In this document: positions 11,701-23,269 of the stretch, one piece after another | Layout of the letters: each line of letters starts with the position of its first letter | Position numbering within the stretch: the stretch's first letter is position 1 | DNA from: Unio delphinus | Taxonomy: Eukaryota; Mollusca; Bivalvia; Unionida; Unionidae | DNA length: 64,000 bases | Direction: 5' to 3' | Assembly (NCBI GenBank): GCA_029339505.1 | Contig: JAQISU010000003.1 | Coordinates: forward strand, 16,147,001-16,211,000 | Translations under genes and position numbers: made by a program | The notes under the pieces: model-generated | Seen by the model: only the letters and a program-made list of their open reading frames with translations | Told to the model about the DNA's origin: nothing | Databases searched by the model: none

Positions 11701-13540
11701 TTGCCTGGATCTCCCTCTACGCATGTGTTGAAGAAATCTGAGATTTTGAATCTAGTGGGCTCCATTTGTCTCTCTGTAAATACGTCAAGTTTGTCCTACA
11801 AGGTCAATCTAGCAGTTTTACAAATTAATAGATAATTAAATGAAAAAAAATTGAAAAGGTGCACTAAAATAATTAAAAGGGTGCTGAAAAATAGAAAAGT
11901 TTTAACAAAAATGCAAAAAATTTACCAAGTATCGAAAAAAGTATTATAGAATGACTCTAAATGGGATCACCGTGAGTATTGGTCAACACTTCTCACAGGT
12001 TATACCTGTATGCAGCAAGTTAATCCAAATAATCCTTTAGAGCGCACAAAAACACGTCCGCTCTTCTCGACGTCTATCGTGACGATCACCGTGAATAATA
12101 ACATTTCAGTGAATTTCTCTCAGCCGTTCGAACCATCGCAATGTAACCATAAGGCAACAATCAACCAAAAGGTTTTTTCCTTCGTTTTTATGTGAATGAT
12201 CTGACTCGGTTTGTTTCCTGCAAAAATCAGATACCTGTTTTACTGAAAGAGCACTTCGTTATAATCAAAATCACTACAATCAAAGTCCTCAGTCATCACA
12301 AATTTTGCCTCATTTATTATATAATATTCCTATTTTCTAACAGGAGACTTTTTTAACGGACCATTTAGAGAAACATTATAACAATATATACATATGTTTA
12401 GGGACAATTATCACCGATATGATTACACTTGGCATAATCACACGTGCTGAGAAGATAAGAATGCTGAAAAAGCCGTGGGGAAAATATTTCTTATCCCTTC
12501 AACCTGCATTTCATTCTTAGACAGTTTAAATTGATTTAGTAGAGAACTTGAGTAGGTTCTAGCATAAACTTTTCATTATTGTCCTCTCACTAAATACCCT
12601 GTAACTATGTTTGTTAACAATTACTAAAGGCTATATAAGCAAATATGTGTTACTCAGGACGTCATCCCATTATAAACACATAAATTAACTGCTTGGACCC
12701 CTAATAAATAGTTTGAATGACCAATACAAAATAAAATTTTGTCTTCACATATTTTAAATGTACGTCTCAATTTGACTTACAAAGATATTTTCTCTGATAA
12801 AATATGACAAATATCCATCATTATAGCTTGTATATGGTGTAGGAGTATAAACATGCTGATATCATTAGATATCATTTCCAAAAATATTATCTTAGTGCAT
12901 TTTAAAGGGCACATTATTTTTTTTTTATTTCATTAAAATTTTGAAAATAAAATTAATTTTAAATTTCTAATGTCATTTTTATATTTTAAATGTCAATATG
13001 TACAACACTTTCAAATTTCGTGTGTTTATTATTAATAATAACATTTTTATAGCAATTTAAAGTTTAATAATAACTGCCCTTACAAGGACATACACCACAA
13101 TTAATTTTACTATATATGTTCTCTACATATATTTCTCAGTACTGACCTTTCAACTGTGTGACAATCAATGCAAATCATATGTTAATCTAAAATACATCCA
13201 AAGATAACTTTACGGTGAAATTCTTGTCAGGGGTCGATCGGCATTTTTTTGCGCGGCTGCACTGTAAAAAGAACAGAATGTTAACAGAAAACAGATTTCA
13301 CTTCCGGATCATCACCAAGGCCTAATTACTCAATGTGCACTGTCGCCAAAGCATAGACAACCACTCTCTGAGCTCATATTCTCAAGAATAAACAATTTTC
13401 TTTAAATCCCTACCAAAATGCATCAATATACCTATTCTATCACCACCAAAATGAGAGAGGAAAATATGTTATAAAAATAGACTAGAACTACATTCGTTTT
13501 GGTACTGAACCGGAAATAATAATTATGATGCGATTCCACC
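11701..13540. other. Intergenic, possibly the LINE A 5' UTR at the left
   Basis: The first few hundred bases may be LINE A 5' UTR. About 35 bp at 12,086-12,120 (CACCGTGAATAATAACATTT) nearly repeats 5,771-5,805. The rest is AT-rich and holds nothing I recognise. Confidence 0.4.
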
Positions 13541-13776
13541 TGGGGCCACAAGTAGCTGAGTGGTCTAAAGCGCTCTCCGCTCTCAACGTTGTCTGCGTGG
13601 GTTCGAGTCTCGGATTCAGCCAATGTGGGTATGTGAGAATACTTGCCACTAGCTTGTCGTGCGCCAGTAGTTTTTTCCGGAGTTTTCCCAGGTTCTTCCT
13701 CCACGAATAATACTGGCAGCCATCTGGAGCCTATCTTGTGCTGAAAAATGGCGTTAAACCCTATTACAACAACAAG
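13541..13776 (+). mobile_element. tRNA-derived SINE, family A, copy 1
   Basis: The A box (TAGCTGAGTGG) and B box (GGTTCGAGTCT) sit in a Ser/Leu-tRNA-like head. The body contains CCAATGTGGGTATGTGAG and the tail CTGAAAAATGGCGTTAAAC with an ACAACAACA end. Other copies are at 17,681-17,911, 32,838-32,914, 53,421-53,659 and 59,494-59,752. The tail suggests mobilisation by a partner LINE, which I cannot identify. Confidence 0.88.
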
Positions 13777-14154
13777 ATGAACTAGTTACCGGCTTATAAT
13801 ATTGTAGTAATTCGTTTGCCAATTACACCGAGTACCAACGAAGAGAAAGTCGTAGATCTGACCCTGGCCAAACATCTTTGTGATAATAGTTGCTACGAAA
13901 TAAGTAAAAATCCAATGAAATCATGCATGCCATTTTAACCTAAGTAAATCAGTTGTAAGAGTGTCGGAATCGTAATTTATTTTATGACTCGCTGGGTCGT
14001 TTACCTCAGTATGTCCATTTTAGAGTACGTAGCTCCATTTCCTCATCATGATATAGCCAATACTGTCTTCAAAAAAGCGTTAAAACAAACAGCCCAACCA
14101 CTGCAGATTCAAACATAATTAAAATACAATATTTTCACACTTTTCCACAGAAAT

Positions 14155-14190
<36 letters not shown>

Positions 14191-14619
14191 TCTCGGGCAA
14201 TCATGCATACATAATGATGTCACCCAATCACTTAAGAGGCTAGATATAGGAGCTATTTACGAGATGAATACAATACCTCAATACGATTCGCATACCACCA
14301 TAACACTTAGCAGATCTTACCTGGTAGAGTGGATATTAATCAGGGGTGGTGTATTTTACATATTCACAGGACTTCTTAAGTAAATATGGAACAAATGTTT
14401 TTTTATTTATAAATTTGAATTAGTTCTATTATAATTCACATACCATGTATGCATGTAATTTTCATAATATAACATAAAATAAAATTAAATTTAATACCGA
14501 AAGTCGCACGTGACCTTATGCTACCAGGAAGTAATTTGTGAGGAAATTCAACTGGGTATCTTGGTAAATATTTACAAAAGACGCTAAATCAAGAAATCAG
14601 CAGTGTACATTCTACTATC
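13777..14619. other. Upstream region of the TRIM cluster with (AC)n
   Basis: Contains an (AC)n microsatellite at about 14,158-14,188. No convincing TATA or initiator site can be assigned for the TRIM-like frame at 14,620. Confidence 0.4.
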
Positions 14620-16758
14620 ATGGCTAGTAGAGTCAAGTCCGTAATCTCTAGCGGTCAAGAGTTACGTTGTCCGATTTGTCTTGATGTTTATACAGCACCA
14701 AAGAATTTGCCATGTCTCCATACATACTGTCAACATTGTCTACATAAATACATTGTGAACAATGTACCTAAGGGGAAAACAGGGGCGACTTTTAGTTGCC
14801 CTGAGTGCAGAAAAGAAACATTTCCTCCACTTCCTGATATTCCTGTGGATGAATGGGAAGAACATTATCCATAAAGCACTGTGCTGTTGTCGGTGTTACC
14901 ACCTGAGAAAAGGAAAGTAGATAAGAGCTGTGATTCGTGTTTGTATGAAGGAAACCCTGTGAGAGCTACATGTTTCTGTACGGTCTGTAAAGAAGCTCTT
15001 TGTCCTGCATGTTAAAAGGTGCACAAGAAAAACAAGGCATCAAGGGACCATACAGTCGTACATATACAGGACATTTTCACTGATCCTTCACTAGCTGTTA
15101 ACTTGTCTGTGTGTGTCACTTGTCCCGAGCATGTTGGTAAAGAGTTTGAGTTTTACTGCAAATCTGACGGAAGTCTGTGCTGTTCAGAATGTTTTTACAA
15201 TAACCATAAGCACTGCAAAGAGGTTCTGAAACTAAAAGACCATTCCGAAAGACTATTGAAGGAAAAAGAACCAAATACAGTTGTGGACCGATTAAAGCAA
15301 CTTAGATCGTACTTGGATCAATGTAAGAAAGAAAATGAAGTATCTTTTGAAAATATCGAAGCTGAAGTGAATAGCATATCAGATGAAATCGAGGAGCTCA
15401 GGAAGAAGATTAACACTTTATTCGACAATGTTAAAGCCAAAGTTACGATGAAAAAATCTGCTCTACTGAAAGAGGAGTCAATGTTACGACATGAAGAAAA
15501 TCAACAATGTGAATCCATCAGTTTCGCGATTACAAACTCCCTTCATATTTTGGAAACAGTTTTGGTACACGGCAATCCTATTCATGCCTTGACCGCTCTA
15601 CATAAAATTGAAGATCAACTTGTCCATTATGAGTCGACTGTAAAGGAGAAATATTGTGACGTTAGACACGTAGAGGCCAGACTTTGTATTGACGATCGTC
15701 TCCTCTCTTTGATTAAATGTTGTGAGCCAACTATCGTTAAGCTTGACATCGTGGAAAGGAAAACAAGTCCTACACGTTCAGCTTTGCTTCTGACAAAGGA
15801 GAATACAATACATATACCCGGAGTAAGAGCTAATGTATCGCAAGCAGAGAAGAAAACTGTAGATGGACAGAAAATGACACAAAACTCCCTCAGCTCTAAG
15901 TCACTAAAGGACTGCAAACCTAGTCAAGTCGGACAGTTTAAAGCAGACTATCCCAATGGCAAGAGAACAAGGTACACTGGTATCACATGTCTTCCTGATG
16001 ATAAAATCATGCTTGTGGGTAACCTGAATTCTACGTGTAGACTGTATGACTCATCACACCATCACCTTGCTGACTTTAAACTGACTTCAAAACCACGTGA
16101 TGTGTGTGTTGTGGAGGGATTTCAGGTAGCAGTGACCCATCCTGAAGAGAACAAGATCCAGCTTCTGACTGTGGATAGATCGATACATACGGGCAAAAAA
16201 ATCAACACGAGTCTGAGTTGTCATGGGATTGCCAACTTGTCTAAAATCAGTTTGTTATAAGCGGCGAAAGGGAAAAAACTCTTTATTGGTGTATTGCATC
16301 CATTGATGGATTCGTCGAATCCTGTGTTAGGATTTGTTCAACGATAATACTGAATCGTTGTGAGCCAACTATCGTTAAGCTTGACATCGTGGAAAGGAAA
16401 ACAAGTCCTACACGTTCAGCTTTGCTTCTGACAAAGTGAATAATAGCATGACACATATTTACGTCGCATGTTACCGGCCTGCAGTGTACGCGTACAATAT
16501 AGACGGCAGGCTAATATTCAGATATGAGCATCAGGCAATACTCACAGCATGTGGAATAGCACTGGACAGGGAGGCCAACTTGTATGTTGTATGTTCAGAT
16601 CTAACAGGATTCATCAGGTTTCTCCAAATGGGACTACTCTACAAATGTTCTCCATAGGATTTCCGTCATATACCGGTGCGATTTGCTCCACGTCCAGTGG
16701 TGATGAATTTTCGCTTGTGAGCAAAGGCACATTAGTTCATAAATTGAAACTGATATAG
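14620..16758 (+). pseudogene. TRIM-like RING/B-box gene, copy T1, nearly intact but interrupted
   Basis: TRIM proteins with this layout are usually E3 ubiquitin ligases, often immune in bivalves. From the ATG at 14,620 one frame runs to 16,260, about 546 codons, broken by TAA at 14,872 (codon 85) and 15,013 (codon 132). The paralogue T2 has TAC and GAA at these places. Residues 17-63 form a C3HC4 RING (C17, C20, C32, H34, C37, C40, C60, C63). Two B-box regions follow, with CTVCKEALCPAC and CPEHVGKEFEFYC. A coiled coil spans roughly residues 220-330, then a C-terminal beta-propeller-like region with GITCLPDDKIMLVG. A frameshift near 16,250 hides the continuation VISGEREKTLYW. An 80-bp insertion (16,357-16,436) and a further frameshift near 16,610 precede the end, GTLVHKLKLI. 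It has no introns. I call it a young pseudogene; readthrough of the two TAAs is possible, but the frameshifts argue against full function. A RING-only peptide of 84 residues could still be made. Confidence 0.85.
16357..16436 (+). repeat. 80-bp templated duplication inside T1
   Basis: This block is identical, as far as I can read, to 15,719-15,798, which lies 638 bp upstream in the same gene and orientation. It is flanked on both sides by TGAAT (16,351 and 16,437). It interrupts the propeller-coding part of T1. The other copies do not have it at this point. Confidence 0.9.
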
Positions 16759-17153
16759 TATATATCACTGATTTATAAATCAATTCACCTGACTCGATGA
16801 GACAAGTTCGTATTCAGTTCGGCAAACAAAGTCTGCACGGTATCTGCCGGTGTGCAGGACCAAAATTTTAGATTCTAAGTTAGCTTCAGGCAGTTTGTCA
16901 GATTGCCCTGCTTTTCGAAGATTGCTTTTGATGCATGTCACCGATATGTTGTTGAGAATGTGTCATTTCAAGGGCGTGTGTGGAAAACACAATAAAATGG
17001 AAAGAAGAAAAAAAACGTTCTCACTCTCACAAGTCCGATTCTCAAATATTTGCACGCATGTCTTGGATTCCAAGGTGACTGTACATAAGTAATAATTGTT
17101 AAGGCATTGGACAAAAGTGTTCACAAATCCTGCAATTTTGCATAAAATAATTA

Positions 17154-17208
<55 letters not shown>

Positions 17209-17259
17209 AAATGCATGTATATACCTTTGCTCTTTTGAATATATAAGGATTTTAACCCA

Positions 17260-17305
<46 letters not shown>

Positions 17306-17680
17306 ACATACAAATTTTGATAACTTCTATTATCATATATGTTTGAAAGTGTTAACAGAGAGAAAAGAAAGATAAAGAAAACTATTTTAAAAAAAACGTA
17401 AATATAACGCAATTTCCTTAAAATATACCATATTTTACTTCTATTTTATTGTTGTACACATGTTTGCATATTATGTTTTGGGGAAAGTTCAGATTTACAA
17501 GGGCAAATTTAATTTTCCAGTCAGCTATATATCTGGCGAGAAATGTATTGATCATTTCGCAGAGAAATGCTAATTATACTCGTATTCAAATTAACATTTT
17601 TCCGCATCGATGTGTCTCAGTTGTGTGGTGACTAACGCGTGTTGCTCCTACCTGTAGGGGTCCCGAGTTACCGAGTGCTC
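16759..17680. other. Spacer between T1 and T2 with (TC)n and (TA)n
   Basis: Contains (TC)n at about 17,157-17,204 and (TA)n at about 17,264-17,301. At 17,656-17,680 GGGTCCCGAGTTACCGAGTG resembles a plus-strand SINE A head remnant. No gene seen. Confidence 0.55.
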
Positions 17681-17911
17681 TTTTTGTTTTAGGGTTTAGT
17701 GCCATTTTTTAGCACACGATAGGCTATACATGGCGGCCAGTATTAATGGTGGAGGAAGAACCCGGAAAAATCCCTGGAAAGAACCACCGACCTACGTGAA
17801 GATACTGCCAAGCTTTCTCACATACTCACATTGGCCGAATCTGAGACTCGAACCCATGCAGACAGAGGTGAGATGGCAGTGATCTATAACGGAGAGCGCT
17901 TTAAACTACCC
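17681..17911 (-). mobile_element. SINE A, copy 2
   Basis: Reverse-oriented copy. The left end is the tail (GGTTTAGTGCCATTTTTTAG), and the right end holds the tRNA-like head with ACTCGAACCCATGCAGACAG (B-box complement) and GGAGAGCGCTTTAAAC. Confidence 0.85.
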
Positions 17912-18104
17912 GTAATTGATAATATGATATGCAGGTTTAGCAACGAAGGGGTTACGAATGGACTTCAGTTTGTATGTAAATGTCATCAGTTTAACAAACA
18001 AAGACTGCCACCAATGTTTCAACTAAACTGAAACTAATACGCGCTTTGAAATGTTTTAGGTGGCTGCCGTTTGGTTAAAAGAAATGTCTCTTTGCATCTG
18101 AAAC

Positions 18105-18154
<50 letters not shown>

Positions 18155-18635
18155 CGTGTGTGTGGCCCAGGACTCGTGTCCTTTACCAATGTGTTTGTTA
18201 TGTGTGAGTGAGTGATCAATCGACGTGCGCATTCCCGTGCTTCACGAGTATCAAAATCAACTTTCCTATTTACTTATTTAAAAAAAACTCATGGCATTCC
18301 TGCTCTAGTTCTTGAGACGGATAACGCCTCGAACAGTACGAGTCGTGCAGATAAAGAACACGTCTTTCACGAATAGATTCAAGGAAATTAAAAGAATTGT
18401 TTCTGACGTTAAATTTAATAAGCATCGACTTTTAAAAAGAAGAATTGTTTAACTACATATACATGTCTTTTCCCTGAAATAATATTAGAAAAAATTAAAT
18501 TGCTGATAGTAGCATGAATGAGGAAGTAAAATGACTGTAAACAGCATACACAGTGATAATCACTTAATAAGAAAACTCAAAATAAAGGCAGAATAATACG
18601 TTCTTCTCTTATGGATAGCAGTATAATTCCTATTT
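17912..18635. other. Spacer with (TG)n
   Basis: A (TG)n microsatellite occupies about 18,107-18,150. The rest is unremarkable AT-rich DNA. Confidence 0.45.
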
Positions 18636-20005
18636 CCTCTGACTCTCAAAGATTACGTTGACCGATCGATATGTATAGAGCACCAACGAATTTACCATGT
18701 GTCCAAACCTAATGGAACGCTGTCTACATAAATACATTGTGATGAATGTACCTGAGGAGGAAAATATGCCACTTTCAGTTGTCCATAGTGTCGGAAAGAA
18801 ACATTCCTTCACTTGCTGATATTCCTGTGGATAAGTGGGCAGAACATTATCCATACACAAATTTGTTGTTGTTGTCTGTGTTACCACCAGTTAAAAGGAA
18901 AGTAGATAAGAACTGTGAGTTGTGTCTGCATGAAGGAAACTCGGAAAGAGCTACAAGTTACTGTACCATATGCGATGAAGCTATATGTCTTTTATGTGAA
19001 ATGTTGCATAAGAAAAATAAGGCATCGAGGGATCACGTTGTCGCTAATATATAAAACCTCTTTACAGATTCTGAACTAGCTGTTATTAAACCTGTCACTT
19101 AGCGTTACTTGCTCCGAACATGTTGGTAAAGAATCCGAACTGTATTGCAAATCACACAGTCGTATGTGCTGCTCAGAATGTTTCTTCAAGTGCCACAGGG
19201 GCTACGGAGACGTTATTCAATTAAAGAAGGATTCCGAAATATTACTCAAGGAAAAGAAACCAACACAGTTGTGGACCGATTGAAACGGCTTATGTCTCAC
19301 TTGGATCACTATAAGATTGAAAATGAGGGAGCATTAAAAAAGAATGAAGCTGAAGTGTAGAACATGCCATATGAAATCGAAGACATCAGGAAGGCAATGA
19401 ACACTTTGTTGGGACAAATGTTAAAGCCATACTCATATTGGAGAAAACTGCTCTATTTAAAGAGGAGTCAATGATCCGAGATGAAGAAAATCAACAATGT
19501 GAATGCATCAGTTCAGCTATTACGCACCCCCTTCATCTTTTGAAAACAGTTTTGGCATATGACAATCCTCTTCATGTTTTGACCATTTTGCATAAAACGG
19601 AGGAGCAGCTTATCCATTACGAGTTTGTTGTGAAGCAAAAATATTGCAACGTTACGCACATTGACGCCTAACGTTGATTTGATGATCGTCTCCTCTCTTT
19701 GGCCAAACGTAGTGACACCACTTACGCTAACATTAACATTGTGACAAAGAAACACACTCTTACACCTCCACGTTTGCCTCTTACTGAAAAGAAAACAGTA
19801 AACACAACCGCAGTAATACACGATGCTACTGAAGCAAAGAAAAATCCGTAGAAGAACTTAGGCCACCACAAAAATACATCTATTCTAAATCACTGAAGGA
19901 TTGCAAACCGGAATTCAGTAAACAATTTAATGCAGACTATTCTGATCGTAAGAATAATTTGTACACTGGTATAAAGTGTCAACCAAATGATATAATTATG
20001 TGTCG
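18636..20005 (+). pseudogene. TRIM-like copy T2, decayed and 3'-truncated
   Basis: Collinear with T1 from the RING to the start of the propeller. The RING is damaged: a stop follows the first RING segment, and CPICLD is lost. The first B-box is still readable (CELCLHEGNSERA, YCTICDEAICLLCE, HKKNKASRDHVV). The coiled-coil part is split among frames at 19,145-19,671. It ends after GIKCQPNDIIM, within the region matching T1 GITCLPDDKIM. This copy shows which codons T1 had before its two TAAs. Confidence 0.8.
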
Positions 20006-20974
20006 CTGAATTGTATAAACCATTTTATTTATTAGATACAATGAATAGAGTTTCATTTTTGTGTACAACGATGTTGTATTTCAAATAGTGGGTTCGGACC
20101 ATCCTACTCCGCAAGTGCGAAGTGCTTTTGATGGGAAGAACCGAATGCTTCCAGTGAATTGAAGATTTCTGTTTATAAATACCTTACCGTAGGTAAAACG
20201 TTTTACATTGCGGTTTGATAGTCTTGTCAGTGAGCGGGTGACTATAAGGGCTTGCACATCTTCATGTGTAGTGCCGTCCAGAGTATATGGGACGTCCAGA
20301 GGGTTTGGCGTGTCTAGAGAGACCACAGTGACCAAAAGCGTTTGAAGTTATCGGAGTGATCGAGGTCGATGTGATGCAGGCTTTAAAGCCAACCATAGGA
20401 ATTAACCGTAGCAGCTGTGAAGCTGAACTGTAGCAGCCTGGAGCTAAAATAAAGTGTGCTGGTGACGGGGTGTATCTCCTTACATATACTATAATATCCG
20501 TGGGCTAATTGTGGGGTTCGTAAAACCTATTGTATCTTTCAGGACTGTAAAGATAAGTTGTATATCTGTCCCTTTTTGTAGGCATAACTTCCCAATCTGA
20601 ATGAATTAATTTTACTACATAAGTAAAATTCGACATTGTTTACTAGCTGAGTAAACTATATCCATCTTTTCATTGTGTAATCACTGTGAATCATTAACCG
20701 CTTATCTTTGTATTTAGTAAAATAATTTATTTGCATTTTTAGTATTATATTTGTGTTAATTAATCCAATATTTGGATAATATATACACGCATATATTTAT
20801 AATTAATTGCTCATTCATGATATTCGTTATTAAACATTGTATTTATATCATCTTCAAAGGTCTTATTTTGTGAATCCGGAAACCCACCCCGTTATCTTCT
20901 TACATCGTGCCTGGATTACATGTATCTTATTTGTACATGCAGATTGTTTAATTCAGTACGTCAGCACCTTGCAG
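20006..20974. other. Unexplained insert between TRIM fragments
   Basis: About 0.97 kb matching nothing else in the window. The left half is GC-richer (about 20,080-20,470) than the AT-rich right half. It ends without recognisable LTR, SINE or LINE landmarks. It may be a solo LTR or another transposon. Confidence 0.35.
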
Positions 20975-21795
20975 AATATCCACTGAAGGAAAAATATTTT
21001 GAAGTCAGACCTGTTGATGTCAAACTGCCAAACTGAAATAACTGGTCAGTTAAATGTGGACTACCACGGTATCAAGGACATTTACTATCATGGCATAGCC
21101 TGTCTTTCAGATGGCACCTTTATGCTTGTGGAAACTGATAACCCTGTTGGTAGACTGTATGACACTCTCTCAGCATCTTGCAGTCTATCCACTGACTTCA
21201 AAACCATGGGCAGTGTGTGCAGCGTACATATATCAGGTAGTAGTGACACTTCCTGATGAGAATAAGATCCAGCTGCTCACTGGATAGCTCCATACAACAG
21301 GGAAGAATAATCACCACAAGTCTGAGTTATTATGGGATAGCCACCTTCTCTAAAGATACGCTGGTTTAAGTGAGAAAAGTAAGTGTAATCTATATTGGTG
21401 TATTATATCGATGGATGGATCAGAAGAATTATATGTTGAGGTTTGCACTACATCGTATAACAGTTATGTGACAGTAAATAACAAAATGACACATTTACGT
21501 CGCATGTTACAATCCAGCTGTAGTGTACACATACAATGTTGATGGTACGCTAATATTTCAATATGAGCACGAGGCCCTGGAAAGCGCAGCTGGAGTATCG
21601 GTTGGCAGGGAGGATAATCTGTAGGTCGAATGTCTTTCCTACAACATTCATCATGTTTCTCCAAAGGGGATTACTCTGCAAGTGTTCACCAAGGAAATTC
21701 CATAATATCCGAAGAGAATCTGGTTCACGTTCAGCGGTGATGAATTTCTCGTATTAGAAGGTGTAATACTAGTTCATATATTTAGAGTGATATAG
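20975..21795 (+). pseudogene. TRIM-like fragment T3, propeller part only
   Basis: It begins near LKEKYFEVRP, reads YYHGIACLSDGTFMLVETD, and then matches the C-terminal propeller-like region of T1 (ENKIQLL, NNKMTHLRRM region) in several frames. It overlaps in content with the end of T2, so T2 and T3 are separate fragments and not one gene with an insertion. Confidence 0.7.
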
Positions 21796-21984
21796 TAATG
21801 ACCACTTATTATAAATTTGGTTATAGCACCACGGTTTAAGGGATTCTTAGATTTGTGATTACTTGTGTGATTATTGGATTTCGGTGCAATGGGAATATCC
21901 CTTAGCTCAAATAATTAGCCAATTACTTGGAACAAATGTCACGGAGTGAAGTGTTAATTAGTTTCCACGATGCGATGGTTCACT

Positions 21985-23085
21985 AGTAGTGAATTCAGGT
22001 CAATATGAAGAAAACAAATATGTGAATCCATTAGTTCCACGGTTGCAAACTCTTCACTCTTTGGAAAAAAATTTGGTACATAGCAAACCTTTCCATGTTT
22101 TGACCACTCAGCATAAAACTGAGGAACAACTTGTTCATTACGAATTAGCAGTGAAGATACATATTGTGACGCTAGGAATTTTGACACCAAACATTGTCTT
22201 GATGATCGTCTCCTCTCTTTGGTCAAAAGTAGTAACACCACTATCGCTAAAATTTACATTGTGACAAAGAAACATACTCTTACGCTGTCAGGTTTGCCTC
22301 CCACTGTACAGAATACGGTTATACGAACCGTGGTAAAAATATGACGCATTTTAAACACAGAAGGATTAAAGTCACCACATACATATCTCAATTCTAAACC
22401 ATTGAAGAACAGCAATGAAGTATTTACACAGTGTAATGTTGAACATTCCAATGGTATGTCTCATCTGTACACTAGTGTAACCTATTTTAAAGATGATTAT
22501 AGATATCAAGATACAGATTGTATGACTGATCACATCAGCACCTTGCAACGGACTTCAAAACCCATGGACAGTGTGTGCAGCGGAGGGATAACAGGTAGTA
22601 GTGACCATTCCAAGTGAAAATAAGATCCAGCTGCTGACTCTGGATAGCTCCATACAACCGGGCAAAATAATCAACACGAGTCTGGGGCAAATCGATCCAA
22701 TCTACCTAAGGCCGGTCCTGCTTGGCTATTTAAGATTTCCATGGATGAATATTAAGAGTCCTCTGTTCAGGCTTGCACTACATCGTGCAATAGTTGTTTA
22801 ACAGTGAATAATCATAACAAGACACGCATTATACGTTGCGTGTTACAATCCAGCTATAGTTTATGCATACAGTAGAGGGTACGATAATATTCAATATGAA
22901 CACGAGGCTGGGAATTAAAAAAAGGGATTAGCGGTAGACGGGAAGGGTATGTTGTTTGTCTTTCCCGCAATATTCAGCAGGTTTCTCCAAAGTGATTACT
23001 ATACAGGTGTTTGCCAAGGAAATCCCATTATATCCCAATATAGTCTGCTTCACTTGTTGTGGTCATTAATTTCTCAAATTAGAAA
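21985..23085 (+). pseudogene. TRIM-like fragment T4, 5'-truncated
   Basis: It starts within the coiled coil (HVLTTQHKTEEQLVHYELAV matches the T1 HALTALHKIEDQLVHYEST region) and runs through the propeller-like part (ENKIQLLTLDSSIQPGK). It has many frame breaks. No RING or B-box remains. The C-terminal part is closest to T3 by eye, which suggests T3 and T4 arose by tandem duplication. Confidence 0.75.
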
Positions 23086-23269
23086 GAGAAACAGGGAGTT
23101 ATTATGCAATATACCTTAAAAAGTGATTTTACTGAATTTTTAAAAATAAATTTAATGAGTGTTTTAGCCTATTTTAGTCAGTTTTATGATAAAAAATCTG
23201 TCAGAGTCAAAACCCAGCGATTCTCTAATTGATTTGAGGATATGTTAATCATTTATGCATGAAACATAA

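Noticed and set aside
13541..13620. Possible functional tRNA gene
   Set aside because: A and B boxes are present, but the arms do not pair as a cloverleaf and the same sequence recurs as a SINE with body and tail.
18636..21795. T2 and T3 as one TRIM gene interrupted by a 1-kb insertion
   Set aside because: Both contain the same propeller segment (GIKCQPND and GIACLSDG), so a simple insertion cannot explain them.
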